64,000 nt of DNA from Streptomyces davaonensis JCM 4913 (GTDB lineage Bacteria; Actinomycetota; Actinomycetes; Streptomycetales; Streptomycetaceae). The notes under the pieces were generated by a model that was given only the letters and a program-made list of their open reading frames with translations, ran no database searches and was not told where the DNA came from. Location of the stretch: the NCBI RefSeq assembly GCF_000349325.1, contig NC_020504.1:2886053-2950052 (forward strand), in the 5' to 3' direction. Each line of letters begins with the position of its first letter. Within the stretch, counting starts at the first letter, position 1. The translations under genes were made by a program, and so were the position numbers. Shown here piece after piece: positions 25,632 to 34,002 of the stretch.

Positions 25632-26522
25632 TCACTCCTGGGGTTCGGTGTCGGGGAAGATCTGCTTCAGAGCCCAGCGGGCGTGGTGGTCCAGGGTGTG
25701 AACCAGGGCCGGGGGCAGACCGACGACGGCGGGGATGGCGTCGGGGTCGATACCGCACAGGTAGCGCAGGACGGTGACGTCCATCTGGTCGTCGGGTAGT
25801 TGGGCGATCGCATCGAAGAAGCGGGCCAGGACGTCGATGCGGGCCAGACGCTCAATCAGGTGGGGGGCCTGCGCCTGGTGGGCGGTGGAGAAGGCCGCGG
25901 CGCGCAGGTCGTAGTGGCCGGCGGGCCGTCTGGCGGCGCGGGAGAGGACCGTGGCGCGCAGCATCTGCCAGGCGTGGCGGGGCATGTCCGGGCTTGAGGT
26001 GGCGTCGTCCCAGGTCAGCCACAGGACATCGAAGACCTCTCCGACCGCGTGCCGGGCGCGGGGCAGGGACTGCAGGAAGGCCTGGGCGTAGGCGCTGTAG
26101 GGATCGGCCATGGCCTGATAGAGCGCGACGTGGGCGAGGGGCCGCTCATCGCTGCCGGTGGGTTGGACGGCCTGAATTCGGTCGTCTATCCAGGACGGCT
26201 TCTTATCCGCCTCGATGGCAGCGACCCGCCACAGCCGGCGCAGCGGCGCGACGGGTATGTCGAGGGCACGGACCACGCTGTAGGTGATCTCCCATGTGGG
26301 GTAGAGGCCTTTGCCGCGCATCAGTTCCGACAGCCGGGTCTTGGAGAAGCCGGAGCGGCTGACCAGTTCGTCCAGGGTCAGACCACTGGCGGCGAAGCGG
26401 CTGCGGACGGGCTCCAGCCACGTCCGGTGTGCGATGCCTGCCTCTCGGCATATCGGCTCCGGCGGTCGGCCGCGACGGTGGGGAGGATCAGCCGGCCGCT
26501 CGGGTACTTGGGGCGTCTTCAC
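25632..26522 (-). CDS. XRE-type regulator with C-terminal sigma-region-4-like helices
   Basis: 296 residues. An N-terminal helix-turn-helix lies at about 45-95 (SGLTLDELVSRSGFSKTRLSELMRGKGLYPTWEI). A helical middle (about 110-240) follows. The end, about 240-290 (LPDDQMDVTVLRYLCGIDPDAIPAVVGLPPALVHTLDHHARWALKQ), has the layout of a sigma-70 region 4 helix-turn-helix. Two DNA-binding-like domains on one chain suggest a transcription factor contacting promoter DNA at two places or bridging to polymerase; this is inference. The ATG overlaps the TGA of the small membrane-protein gene (ATGA), so the two are translationally coupled. Confidence 0.8.
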   Translation of the reverse strand: MKTPQVPERPADPPHRRGRPPEPICREAGIAHRTWLEPVRSRFAASGLTLDELVSRSGFSKTRLSELMRGKGLYPTWEITYSVVRALDIPVAPLRRLWRVAAIEADKKPSWIDDRIQAVQPTGSDERPLAHVALYQAMADPYSAYAQAFLQSLPRARHAVGEVFDVLWLTWDDATSSPDMPRHAWQMLRATVLSRAARRPAGHYDLRAAAFSTAHQAQAPHLIERLARIDVLARFFDAIAQLPDDQMDVTVLRYLCGIDPDAIPAVVGLPPALVHTLDHHARWALKQIFPDTEPQE

Positions 26523-26746
26523 CGGGGCGTCTCCTCACTTTGCTCCGGCCCCGCGGCCGGTGCCGGCGCCGCCGTGGTGGCCCGGGTGTCCAAGCCCGAG
26601 AGCGCGGAGACGGTCTGCTGGATGAGAAGTCCCAGCGAGGGCAACAGCGCGACTAACGCCGCGAGTTGCCCCAGCACGGTCATCACCGTGCTCCATGTGA
26701 GGACCGCCGCCAGGATGATGACGGTCATCACCTGCTTGCTTGTCAT
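26519..26746 (-). CDS. small membrane protein, first gene of the XRE cassette
   Basis: 75 residues. Hydrophobic residues about 5-48 (VMTVIILAAVLTWSTVMTVL, then QLAALVALLPSLGLLIQQTV) can form one long or two short membrane helices. The tail is Ala/Pro/Glu-rich and cytoplasmic or exposed. The ATG at 26746 follows GGGAAGG at ideal distance; an open frame extends upstream to 26854 but has no ribosome site. Four-base overlap with the XRE-type gene implies coupled synthesis, as for membrane-tethered regulators or immunity-type peptides. No family recognised. Confidence 0.75.
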   Translation of the reverse strand: MTSKQVMTVIILAAVLTWSTVMTVLGQLAALVALLPSLGLLIQQTVSALSGLDTRATTAAPAPAAGPEQSEETPR

Positions 26747-26747
26747 T

Positions 26748-26819
26748 GCACCTTCCCGAAAGGACGTACCAATGTCTGGAAAGGCCCCTCCGAGGCGGTG
26801 CTCAAGCGCCCCGGAGGAG
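26748..26819. repeat. leader repeat X upstream of the small membrane-protein gene
   Basis: Contains GCACCTTCC, ATGTCTGGAA, GTGCTCAAG and CCCCGGAGG in order. The same four blocks recur at 27090-27147. It covers the ribosome site and 5' leader of the cassette's first gene. Confidence 0.5.
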
Positions 26820-26826
26820 TTGCACG

Positions 26827-26838
26827 ACAGCATGCTGT
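26827..26838. promoter_or_regulatory. palindrome upstream of the XRE cassette, possible operator
   Basis: ACAGCATGCTGT is a perfect 12-base palindrome within TTGCACG...GTGCAA flanks, about 80 bases upstream of the first cassette start. Palindromes at this place commonly bind an autoregulating XRE protein. No promoter boxes could be fixed with confidence. Confidence 0.4.
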
Positions 26839-27089
26839 GCAAGAGGGCCGCCACTCAACGTGATCATGGGATCGCGGAACAATGCCTCCAGTGAACTCAC
26901 CGTCACCTGGCGACTGCGCCACGTTGATGACGTCCCATCAGCCCCGGCAAGCAGGGCGCTTTACTGCAACAACGCCCAGGCGGCAGCCAAATCATGTCGG
27001 AATGAACCCTTTTCATGGCGAACCCGTACTTCTCCTTGCGACACCAGCCGGATGGCGCACCATGGAGAACGTACGCCACCCCCGGCGTC

Positions 27090-27147
27090 GCACCTTCCAT
27101 GTCTGGAAGGCCGCGCGGCCCCTCGTGCTCAAGAACCACCGGAGGGG
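27090..27147. repeat. leader repeat Y, decayed second copy of repeat X
   Basis: Shares GCACCTTCC, ATGTCTGGAA-GGCC, GTGCTCAAG and CACCGGAGG with repeat X. It lacks about 15 bases between the first two blocks and lacks the start codon. It suggests that a second copy of the cassette front once existed here. Apart from X and Y, 26839-27343 holds no credible gene. Confidence 0.5.
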
Positions 27148-27343
27148 ACCGCCCCGCTTCCGTCCAGCCGCCCACGCGCTGGGCGGAAGCGGACATCCAG
27201 TCCGGCAGGGGAGTGCGTCCCGCGGACGACTTCGCCCTGTCGTCCGTGAAGGACAGGGCGAAGGGTTCATGCGGCGATAGTGAGCGGGGTTTCCAGACGC
27301 TGCCAGGCTCCGAGAAGCTCTTATGGCCGAGGAGGTGCTGAAC

Positions 27344-27541
27344 CTCGTAGAGCGAGACTCCCTTCTGGGCCAGCCACGAGGCGCAGGTGTGGCGCATGGA
27401 GTGCGGCGGGTGGCGCGGGACCAGCTGTAGCTCGCCGTCGTCGCCGAAGTAGTAGGCGGCCTCGACGGCGGGCCACCAGGTTTGCCGGCGCCAGTTGCTG
27501 TCGGCGAGGAGGCGTCCGGAGCGGCCCTTGGTGATGGCCCC
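27344..27541 (-). pseudogene. tyrosine recombinase/integrase C-terminal remnant
   Basis: About 65 codons carry the catalytic-domain signature of phage-type integrases: the H-x-x-R box in PPHSMRHTCASWLAQKG and the following VSLYEVQHLLGHKSF. The reading frame runs on into unrelated sequence before the catalytic Tyr, and the N-terminal domains are missing. It marks a former integrative element next to the change from accessory to core genes. No tRNA or attachment duplication was recognised nearby. Confidence 0.75.
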
Positions 27542-27988
27542 ACCGACGCCGGGAACTGCGGGGGCTGACACCGCGTCCTCATGCCCGCCCTGGACGACAA
27601 GGAGCGCCAACCATCCGTACGACAGGGGACCGGCGCGACAGGTGTACCGAGGACCGTCCGGCTTCGGAGGTTCGCGCTGAACCGAAGCATCCCCGTGGCA
27701 GCCGCGCGATCGTCCTTGAGTCCCGCCCCCGGGAAACAGCGGCAGCCAGCGTTCCGGTCGACGCGTCGGGTCAAACGATCCCGCTCGTGAGGCGTGGCTG
27801 CACTCAGCGTCGCCTGCCCTCGTCGTCCCATCGGTGCTCGCCACCTCGACAGGGTGAGACGTGTCCGCCAAGGCACCTGGCACCGCATCAGAACGAGCGT
27901 CAAACGAGCGTCGCGAGCGTCGGTTCAGCGTCAAGACATCGTCCGTAACGCCCACACCGCACATAATGCGCACGCACGAAACCGCAGG
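27542..27988. other. gene-free stretch at the accessory/core boundary
   Basis: No open frame here has the codon bias or ribosome site of a gene. The frames present are shadows or chance. It lies between the integrase remnant and the end of the RNA methyltransferase gene. Confidence 0.6.
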
Positions 27989-29320
27989 TCAGGAGCCCTT
28001 CGCGGCCGGTTCAAGGATCGCCACGCACTCCACATGATGAGTCATCGGAAACAGATCGAACACCCGCAACGTCCGCACCCGATACCCCCCGTCCCGGAAG
28101 TACCCCAGATCCCGGGCCAACGCCGCCGGATCGCAGGCGACGTACGCGATGCGGCGGGCGCCGAGGGATGACAGGTGCTCGACGGTCTTGCGGCCCGCGC
28201 CCGCCCGGGGCGGGTCCAGGACGACGAGGTCGACCTCCGTGATGCCCGTCCGCGGCAGCACCGCCTCGACCTTGCCCTGTTCGATGCGTACCCGGTCGAA
28301 GTCGGCGAGGTTGTGCCGGGCGTCCTCCACCGCGCGCTTGCCGGACTCGATGCCGAGGACCGCGCCCTCGTCGCCGAGGCGGTCGGCGAGGGCGCCCGCG
28401 AACAGGCCCACGCCGCAGTACAGGTCGAGCGCCATCTCGCCCTTGCGCGGCAGCAGACCCTGCATCACCGCCGTCACCAGCGTGTCCGCCGCCTTCGGGT
28501 GGACCTGCCAGAAGCCGCCGCTGCCGACCCGGTAGGTGCGGCCGTCGGCGCGCTCGCGGACGAAGGGGCGGCCGTGGACGCGGTGGGTGCCGCCGTCCTT
28601 CTCGCCGACCCGCATGACCGACACCGGCTTGTCCAGCTCGACGATGGGGAGGCGGGCGCCGGGGCGCGGCGTCAGGATCACCTGGCGGTCCTGCGAACCC
28701 GTCGCCGCGATCGCCTCGACCGACGCCATCCCGGACCAGTCCCGCTGCTCGATGCCGAGCTCACTGACGCCCTCGGCCGCGATCATGCAGTGCTCGATCG
28801 GCTCGACCTCGTGCGAGCGGTGCCGGCGCAGGCCGGCCCGGCCGGTGTCGGGGTCCACCGCGTACTGCACGCGCGTGCGCCACTGCGGCACCTCGCCCGT
28901 CGGCAGCTTGTCGCCCTCGGCGGGCATCACCGTGCCGTCCCAGCCGGCCTCCTCGGGCGTGAGCCCGGCCAGGCGCGCCAGCTGTTCCGCGACCACCTCG
29001 CCCTTGAGCCGCCGCTGCGCCCCCGGCTTCGCGTGCTGCCAGTCGCAGCCGCCGCAACGACCCGGACCGGCGTACGGGCAGGGCGCCTCGACGCGGTCCT
29101 TGGACGCCGACAGCACCTCCACCGCGTCCGCCCGCAGGAAGCGGGCGCCCTCCTCGCCCTCGGTGACCCGGGCGACGACCCGCTCCCCGGGCAGCGTGTG
29201 CCGTACGAAGAGCACCTGGCCCTCGTCGGTGCGGGCGATGCAGTGGCCACCATGGGCGACCGGGCCTACCTCGACCTCGTACTCCTCCCCCACCAGCGAC
29301 TTCTTCGGTTCTGCCTGCAT
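27989..29320 (-). CDS. class I SAM-dependent RNA methyltransferase with TRAM domain (TrmA/RlmD family)
   Basis: 443 residues. TRAM domain about 10-70 (YEVEVGPVAHGGHCIAR, LPGERVVARV). A Cys cluster CPYAGPGRCGGCDWQH resembles the iron-sulfur ligands of RlmD-type enzymes. The SAM-binding methyltransferase domain is about 270-440, with LDLYCGVGLFAGAL, DPPRAGAG and YVACDPAALARDL (catalytic Cys in ACDP). It would make 5-methyluridine in tRNA or rRNA. ATG at 29320 has GGAG 10 bases upstream; the in-frame upstream start at 29362 is poorer. The gene pairs with the adjacent permease as in mycobacteria. Confidence 0.9.
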   Translation of the reverse strand: MQAEPKKSLVGEEYEVEVGPVAHGGHCIARTDEGQVLFVRHTLPGERVVARVTEGEEGARFLRADAVEVLSASKDRVEAPCPYAGPGRCGGCDWQHAKPGAQRRLKGEVVAEQLARLAGLTPEEAGWDGTVMPAEGDKLPTGEVPQWRTRVQYAVDPDTGRAGLRRHRSHEVEPIEHCMIAAEGVSELGIEQRDWSGMASVEAIAATGSQDRQVILTPRPGARLPIVELDKPVSVMRVGEKDGGTHRVHGRPFVRERADGRTYRVGSGGFWQVHPKAADTLVTAVMQGLLPRKGEMALDLYCGVGLFAGALADRLGDEGAVLGIESGKRAVEDARHNLADFDRVRIEQGKVEAVLPRTGITEVDLVVLDPPRAGAGRKTVEHLSSLGARRIAYVACDPAALARDLGYFRDGGYRVRTLRVFDLFPMTHHVECVAILEPAAKGS

Positions 29321-29374
29321 GGCGGGGTGACTCCAGATACATAGAGGGGCGGGCCGGGGCAACAGCCCACCAGT

Positions 29375-31423
29375 CTACGACTGCTTCGAGGAGTCCTTCG
29401 CCCGCTCCACCGCCGGGCCACGCCGCACGGAACCCGGCGCGTTCCACTCCTGCCGCCTGCGGGCCCGCTTCTTCGCGGCCTCGGAGGACTGGAGCTGGTA
29501 GGGCACCGACGTCACCATGACGCCCGGCGTGAACAGCAGCCTGCCCTTCAGGCGCAGGGCGCTCTGGTTGTGCAGCAGATGCTCGTACCAGTGGCCGACG
29601 ACGTACTCGGGGATGATCACGGACACGGCGTCGCGCGGCGACTCCCGGCGCAGGTTCTTGACGTACTCGATGATCGGCCGGGTGATCTCGCGGTACGGCG
29701 AGTCCAGGACCTTCAGCGGTACGTCGATGCCGCGTCGCTCCCACTCGGCCTTGAGCGCCTTGGTCTCGGCCGGGTCGACGTTGACGCTGAGCGCTTCCAG
29801 GGTGTCGGTGCGCATCAGCTTGGCGTAGGCGAGGGCGCGCAGCGTGGGACGGTGGATCTTGGAGACCAGGACCAGGGAGTGCACCCGGGAGGGGCGCACG
29901 CTGTCGTCGCTCGGGCCCTCGGGCGCGGCGATCTCCTCGGAGACCCGGTCGTAGTGCTTCCGGATCGCGCTCATGGTCACGTAGAAGATCACCATGCCGA
30001 GCAGGGCGACCCAGGCGCCGTGCGAGAACTTGGTCACCAGGACGACGACCAGCACCAGGCCGGTGAAGAAGGCGCCGAAGGTGTTGATCGCGCGGGAGCG
30101 GATCATGTGGCGTCGCTTGGCCTGGTCGGTCTCGGTGCGCAGATGGCGGTTCCAGTGCCGGACCATGCCGGTCTGGCTGAGCGTGAAGGAGACGAACACG
30201 CCGACGATGTAGAGCTGGATCAGGCGCGTGGAGTCGGCGCCGTAGACCCACACCAGCAGGGCGGCGGCGCCGGCGAGGAGCACGATGCCGTTGGAGAAGG
30301 CGAGGCGGTCGCCGCGGGTGTGGAGCTGGCGGGGCAGATAGCGGTCCTGGGCGAGGATCGAGCCGAGCAGCGGGAAGCCGTTGTACGCGGTGTTGGCCGC
30401 GAGGAAGAGGACCAGCGCGGTCGCGGCGGCGAGCAGGATGAAGAAGAACGTGCCGTCGCCGAAGACGGCGGCCGCGACCTGCGAGATCACCGGGTCCTGG
30501 ACGTAGTCGGCGCCGACGGCCACGCCGTCGTTGATGAGGTCCTTGGCCGGGTTCTCCGCCATGTGCACATCGGTGGCCATGGCGAGCCCGATGATGCCGC
30601 AGAACATGGTGACCGCGAGGCCGCCCATGAGGGCGAGCGTGGTCGCCGCGTTCTTCGACTTGGGCTTGCGGAAGGCGGGGACGCCGTTGCTGATCGCCTC
30701 GACGCCGGTGAGCGCCGCACAGCCGGAGGAGAAGGCGCGCAGCAGCAGGAAGACCAGGGCGAAGCCGGCCAGGCCCTCGTGCTCGGCCTTGATCTCGTAG
30801 TCCGCGGTCGGGGCCGCCATCGACTCGTCCAGGACCAGGCCCCGGAACGCACCCCACGCGATCATGATGAAGACACCGGCGACGAAGACATACGTCGGGA
30901 TCGCGAAGAGGCTGCCCGACTCCTTCACCCCGCGCAGGTTCATCAGCGTCAGCAGCACGATGATGCCTACGGCGCACAGCACCTTGTTCTCGACCACGAA
31001 CGGGACGGCCGAGCCGAGGTTCTCCACGCCGGAGGAGATGGACACGGCGACGGTCAGCACGTAGTCCACGAGCAGCGCGCTGGCCACGGTGAGGCCGGCC
31101 TTGGGGCCGAGGTTGGTGTTGGCGACCTCGTAGTCGCCGCCGCCGCTCGGGTAGGCGTGCACGTTCTGCCGGTAGGAGGCGACCACCGTGAACATCAGGA
31201 CCACGACCGCGACCGCGATCCAGGGGCTGAAGTGGTAGGCCGACACGCCCGCGATGGACAGGACCAGCAGGACCTCGCCGGGCGCGTACGCGACGGAGGA
31301 CAGCGGGTCGGAAGCGAAGACGGGGAGTGCGATGCGCTTCGGCAGGAGCGTTTCCCCGAGCCGATCACTGCGCAGTGCGCGCCCGATCAGGATCCGTTTG
31401 GGCACGTCGGTCAGTTTGGACAC
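29375..31423 (-). CDS. APC family permease, KimA-like (probable potassium transporter)
   Basis: 682 residues. About twelve membrane helices over residues 40-470 start with the conserved LPVFASDPLSSVAYAPGE; a cytoplasmic C-terminal part of about 200 residues follows. Length and layout fit the KimA (YdaO) branch of APC transporters, which import K+ with protons; amino acid transport remains possible. Two TrkA-type K+ regulators are divergent from it, supporting the potassium reading. The GTG at 31423 (MSKLTDVPKRILIGRALRSD) is chosen from family resemblance; a GTG at 31462 in the same frame is the alternative, and neither has a strong ribosome site. Confidence 0.8.
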   Translation of the reverse strand: MSKLTDVPKRILIGRALRSDRLGETLLPKRIALPVFASDPLSSVAYAPGEVLLVLSIAGVSAYHFSPWIAVAVVVLMFTVVASYRQNVHAYPSGGGDYEVANTNLGPKAGLTVASALLVDYVLTVAVSISSGVENLGSAVPFVVENKVLCAVGIIVLLTLMNLRGVKESGSLFAIPTYVFVAGVFIMIAWGAFRGLVLDESMAAPTADYEIKAEHEGLAGFALVFLLLRAFSSGCAALTGVEAISNGVPAFRKPKSKNAATTLALMGGLAVTMFCGIIGLAMATDVHMAENPAKDLINDGVAVGADYVQDPVISQVAAAVFGDGTFFFILLAAATALVLFLAANTAYNGFPLLGSILAQDRYLPRQLHTRGDRLAFSNGIVLLAGAAALLVWVYGADSTRLIQLYIVGVFVSFTLSQTGMVRHWNRHLRTETDQAKRRHMIRSRAINTFGAFFTGLVLVVVLVTKFSHGAWVALLGMVIFYVTMSAIRKHYDRVSEEIAAPEGPSDDSVRPSRVHSLVLVSKIHRPTLRALAYAKLMRTDTLEALSVNVDPAETKALKAEWERRGIDVPLKVLDSPYREITRPIIEYVKNLRRESPRDAVSVIIPEYVVGHWYEHLLHNQSALRLKGRLLFTPGVMVTSVPYQLQSSEAAKKRARRRQEWNAPGSVRRGPAVERAKDSSKQS

Positions 31424-31605
31424 AACAGAGGATCGTAGGCGTTCGAACGGGCTGCCGCCCACCCGCCACCCCAGTTCCGCCGGGCCCCTGCTCTCCGGGT
31501 GAAATCAGGGGTGGCGCGGCTGCGGATTCCGCGGTGCCCGACATCGGCGTGTCTATATGACTAAACCCGCCCGTTTTCCCGGCCGTTGCCGCTCCAGGAG
31601 GTCCC

Positions 31606-31701
31606 ATGGCCACCACCGCCCAGCTGATCGGCGCCGCCGCCGCACTCGTCGGCCTCGGAATCCTGACCCTCGCCAGCGTCCGGAGCATCAGCCGCCGCTG
31701 A
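31606..31701 (+). CDS. 31-residue single-pass membrane micropeptide
   Basis: ATG at 31606 is preceded by a near-perfect CCAGGAGG six bases upstream, the strongest Shine-Dalgarno of the neighbourhood. The product starts MATTAQLIGAAAALVGLGIL and ends in the basic tail SVRSISRR. One hydrophobic helix with a positive end predicts a membrane peptide with its C-terminus inside. It lies between the divergent KimA-like permease gene and the TrkA pair, so a KdpF-like accessory role in potassium transport is conceivable but unproven. Confidence 0.6.
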   Translation: MATTAQLIGAAAALVGLGILTLASVRSISRR

Positions 31702-31847
31702 TCGCCCCGGAGGCCGCCGCTGAGGGATTGATCGCGCGGCAACCGTGCACAGGGGTGCCGACGTCCTGGTGCACGTGTGTAGCTTGGGCGTCGATCTGAG
31801 ACCCTGATCTCGCTGAGCAGTATCTCTTGACACTTGGAAGGACGGTC

Positions 31848-32519
31848 GTGCACATCGTCATCATGGGCTGCGGACGAGTGGGTTCCGCGCTCGCCCAGAC
31901 CCTGGAGCAACAGGGGCACACGGTCGCTGTGATCGATCGGGACCCCACGGCCTTCCGTCGGCTCGGCCCCGGTTTCGGCGGCCGCCGCGTCACCGGCATC
32001 GGCTTCGACCAGGACACCCTGCGCGAGGCGGGCATCGAGGAGGCCGGCGCCTTCGCCGCCGTCTCCAGCGGTGACAACTCCAACATCATCTCCGCGCGCG
32101 TGGCCCGCGAGATGTTCGGCGTGGAGAACGTCGCGGCCCGGATCTACGACCCCCGCCGCGCCGAGGTGTACCAGCGCCTCGGCATCCCCACGGTCGCCAC
32201 CGTGCGCTGGACCGCCGACCAGATGCTGCGCCGGCTGCTCCCCTCAGGCGCCGAGCCGCTGTGGCGCGACCCCACCGGTGGTGTCCAGCTCGCCGAGGTG
32301 CACACCTCCACGTCCTGGGTGGGCCACAAGATCAGCAAGCTTCAGGAGGAGACGGGCGTCCGGGTGGCGTTCGTGACCCGCCTCGGCGAGGCCATCCTGC
32401 CCAGCTCGCAGACGGTGCTTCAGGAGGGCGACCTGGTGCACGTGATGATGCGCACCGACGAGGTCGACAAGGTCGAGGCGGTATTCGCCCAGGGTCCCGA
32501 AGAGGAGGGCGGTCACTGA
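31848..32519 (+). CDS. ceoB: TrkA family potassium uptake regulator (first of pair)
   Basis: 223 residues. An RCK-N Rossmann domain (MGCGRVGSALAQTL nucleotide loop, VIDRDP) is followed by an RCK-C domain (about 135-215, LPSSQTVLQEGDLVHVMM). Such proteins bind NAD(H) or ATP and gate Trk/Ktr-type K+ channels from the cytoplasm. The GTG at 31848 follows GGAAGGACG; an upstream ATG at 31827 has no ribosome site. Its stop overlaps the next start by one base (TGATG). Order and strand match mycobacterial ceoB-ceoC. Confidence 0.92.
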   Translation: MHIVIMGCGRVGSALAQTLEQQGHTVAVIDRDPTAFRRLGPGFGGRRVTGIGFDQDTLREAGIEEAGAFAAVSSGDNSNIISARVAREMFGVENVAARIYDPRRAEVYQRLGIPTVATVRWTADQMLRRLLPSGAEPLWRDPTGGVQLAEVHTSTSWVGHKISKLQEETGVRVAFVTRLGEAILPSSQTVLQEGDLVHVMMRTDEVDKVEAVFAQGPEEEGGH

Positions 32520-33196
32520 TGAGGGTCGCCATTGCCGGTGCCGGCGCCGTCGGCCGCTCGATCGCGGGCGAGCTGCTGGAGAACGGCCACGAGGTCCTGC
32601 TCATCGACAAGGCGCCGACCGCGATCTCGGTCGAGCGCGTCCCCCAGGCGGAGTGGCTGCTCGCCGACGCCTGCGAGATCACGTCCCTGGACGAGGCGGC
32701 GCTCCAGCGCTGCAACGTGGTGATCGCCGCGACCGGCGACGACAAGGTGAACCTGGTCGTCTCCCTGCTGGCGAAGACGGAGTACGGCGTCCCGCGCGTC
32801 GTCGCCCGCGTCAACAACCCCAAGAACGAGTGGCTCTTCAACGAGTCCTGGGGTGTCGACGTCGCCGTCTCCACCCCGCGTCTGATGTCCGCCCTGGTCG
32901 AGGAGGCGGTGAGCGTCGGCGACCTGGTCCGGCTGCTGCGCTTCAGCCATGGCGACGCCAACCTGGTCGAGCTGACCCTGCCCGAGGAGTCGGCCCTGGC
33001 CGGCACCCAGGTCGGCAATGTGGAGTGGCCGCAGGACACCTCGCTGGTCACGATCATCCGGGGCACCCGGGTGCTCACCCCGACCCGCGACGACTCCCTG
33101 GAGGCGGGCGACGAGCTGCTGTTCGTGGCCGCGCAGGCCCGCGAGGAACAGCTGGAGGACCTGCTCTCGGTGCGCCGCGAGGACGCGTCGAGCTAA
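32519..33196 (+). CDS. ceoC: TrkA family potassium uptake regulator (second of pair)
   Basis: 225 residues with the same two-domain RCK layout: GAGAVGRSIAGELLENGHEVLLIDK at the N-terminus, then VNNPKNEWLFNESWGVDVAV, and an RCK-C domain from about 140. The ATG sits one base into the preceding stop, so both TrkA proteins are made together and may form a heteromer. No TrkH/KtrB channel gene is adjacent; the nearby KimA-like permease is the only transporter in sight. Confidence 0.92.
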   Translation: MRVAIAGAGAVGRSIAGELLENGHEVLLIDKAPTAISVERVPQAEWLLADACEITSLDEAALQRCNVVIAATGDDKVNLVVSLLAKTEYGVPRVVARVNNPKNEWLFNESWGVDVAVSTPRLMSALVEEAVSVGDLVRLLRFSHGDANLVELTLPEESALAGTQVGNVEWPQDTSLVTIIRGTRVLTPTRDDSLEAGDELLFVAAQAREEQLEDLLSVRREDASS

Positions 33197-33204
33197 GGGT
33201 CACG

Positions 33205-33248
33205 ACGACGAAGGGCGCCCCGGGATCTCCCGGGGCGCCCTTCGTCGT
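33205..33248. terminator. bidirectional terminator between ceoC and DUF3159 gene
   Basis: Perfect 21-base arms beginning ACGACGAAGGGCG with a 2-base loop, placed between two converging genes. Confidence 0.9.
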
Positions 33249-33255
33249 ACGTGGC

Positions 33256-33999
33256 TCAGTTCGCCGAACGGGCCCCGGCCTGGCGCTCCTTCTCGGCCTT
33301 CTCCGCCGCCTCCATCTCCGCGAACACATCGATCGGAGCGGGCGCCTTGGCGAGGAAGACCCAGGTCAGCCAGACGGCGAGCAGGAACGGCGGGATCTTC
33401 AGGGCGACCAGGACCCAGCCCAGCTGGGTGGTGTCCGCCCACCAGTAGAGCGGGAAGAGGATCGCGCACTTGGCGAGCAGGATCGCGCCCCAGGCGTAAC
33501 TCGCCTTGGCGTACGCCTTCTTGCGGCCGGGGTTGCGCTTGCGCCAGGAGAGGTTCTCCTTGAACACCGGGCCGAGGATCAGACCGATCAGCGGGACCCC
33601 GCACAGCGTGGTGATGATGTACGCGAGCCCGAGGCCCAGCGTGTACAGCATGCCCGGCAGATAGAAGTCCTTGGCATTGCCGGTCATCATCGCGAAGACG
33701 ACACCGAAGGCGACGCCGAAGACACCGCTGAAGGCGTGCTTGACGGTGTCCTTCATCGCGAGCCGGACCACGACCAGCACCAGCGACACCGCGAGCGCGG
33801 CGATCGCGGACATGTGCAGGTCCTTGTTGATGGTGTAGATGGTGACGAAGAGCAGTCCGGGCAGCACCGTCTCGACCATGCCGCGCAAGCCGCCGAAGGC
33901 CTCGAACAGCGCGGCCTCGGTCACCGCCCGGGCGTCGGCTTCAGCGTCTGCGGTGGTGGTGTCGGTGGTGTCTTCGGTCGGCTTGTCGAGCGACGTCAC
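33256..33999 (-). CDS. DUF3159 family integral membrane protein
   Basis: 247 residues; GTG start at 33999. After a charged N-terminus about five to six membrane helices follow (LPGLLFVTIYTI, IAALAVSLVLVVV, VAFGVVFAMM, ITTLCGVPLIGLI and others). Motif-level similarity and gene order (between ceoC and the OB-fold gene) place it in DUF3159, an actinobacterial family without known function. It lies 3 bases after the OB-fold gene, so the two form an operon. Confidence 0.85.
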   Translation of the reverse strand: MTSLDKPTEDTTDTTTADAEADARAVTEAALFEAFGGLRGMVETVLPGLLFVTIYTINKDLHMSAIAALAVSLVLVVVRLAMKDTVKHAFSGVFGVAFGVVFAMMTGNAKDFYLPGMLYTLGLGLAYIITTLCGVPLIGLILGPVFKENLSWRKRNPGRKKAYAKASYAWGAILLAKCAILFPLYWWADTTQLGWVLVALKIPPFLLAVWLTWVFLAKAPAPIDVFAEMEAAEKAEKERQAGARSAN

Positions 34000-34002
34000 C
34001 GG

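Noticed and set aside
26772..26894. Plus-strand 40-codon frame starting MSGKAPPRRCSS with GAAAGGA upstream
   Set aside because: The ribosome-like site is the complement region of the opposite gene's leader, and the frame is not kept in the duplicated copy at 27090-27147.
26903..27973. Minus-strand frame of 356 codons as an intact integrase gene
   Set aside because: Only about 65 codons match a recombinase; the rest is unlike protein and the catalytic Tyr and N-terminal domains are missing. Kept as a remnant.
27300..28000. tRNA gene or attachment site next to the integrase remnant
   Set aside because: No cloverleaf-compatible sequence or CCA-end and no direct repeat pair was found by eye.
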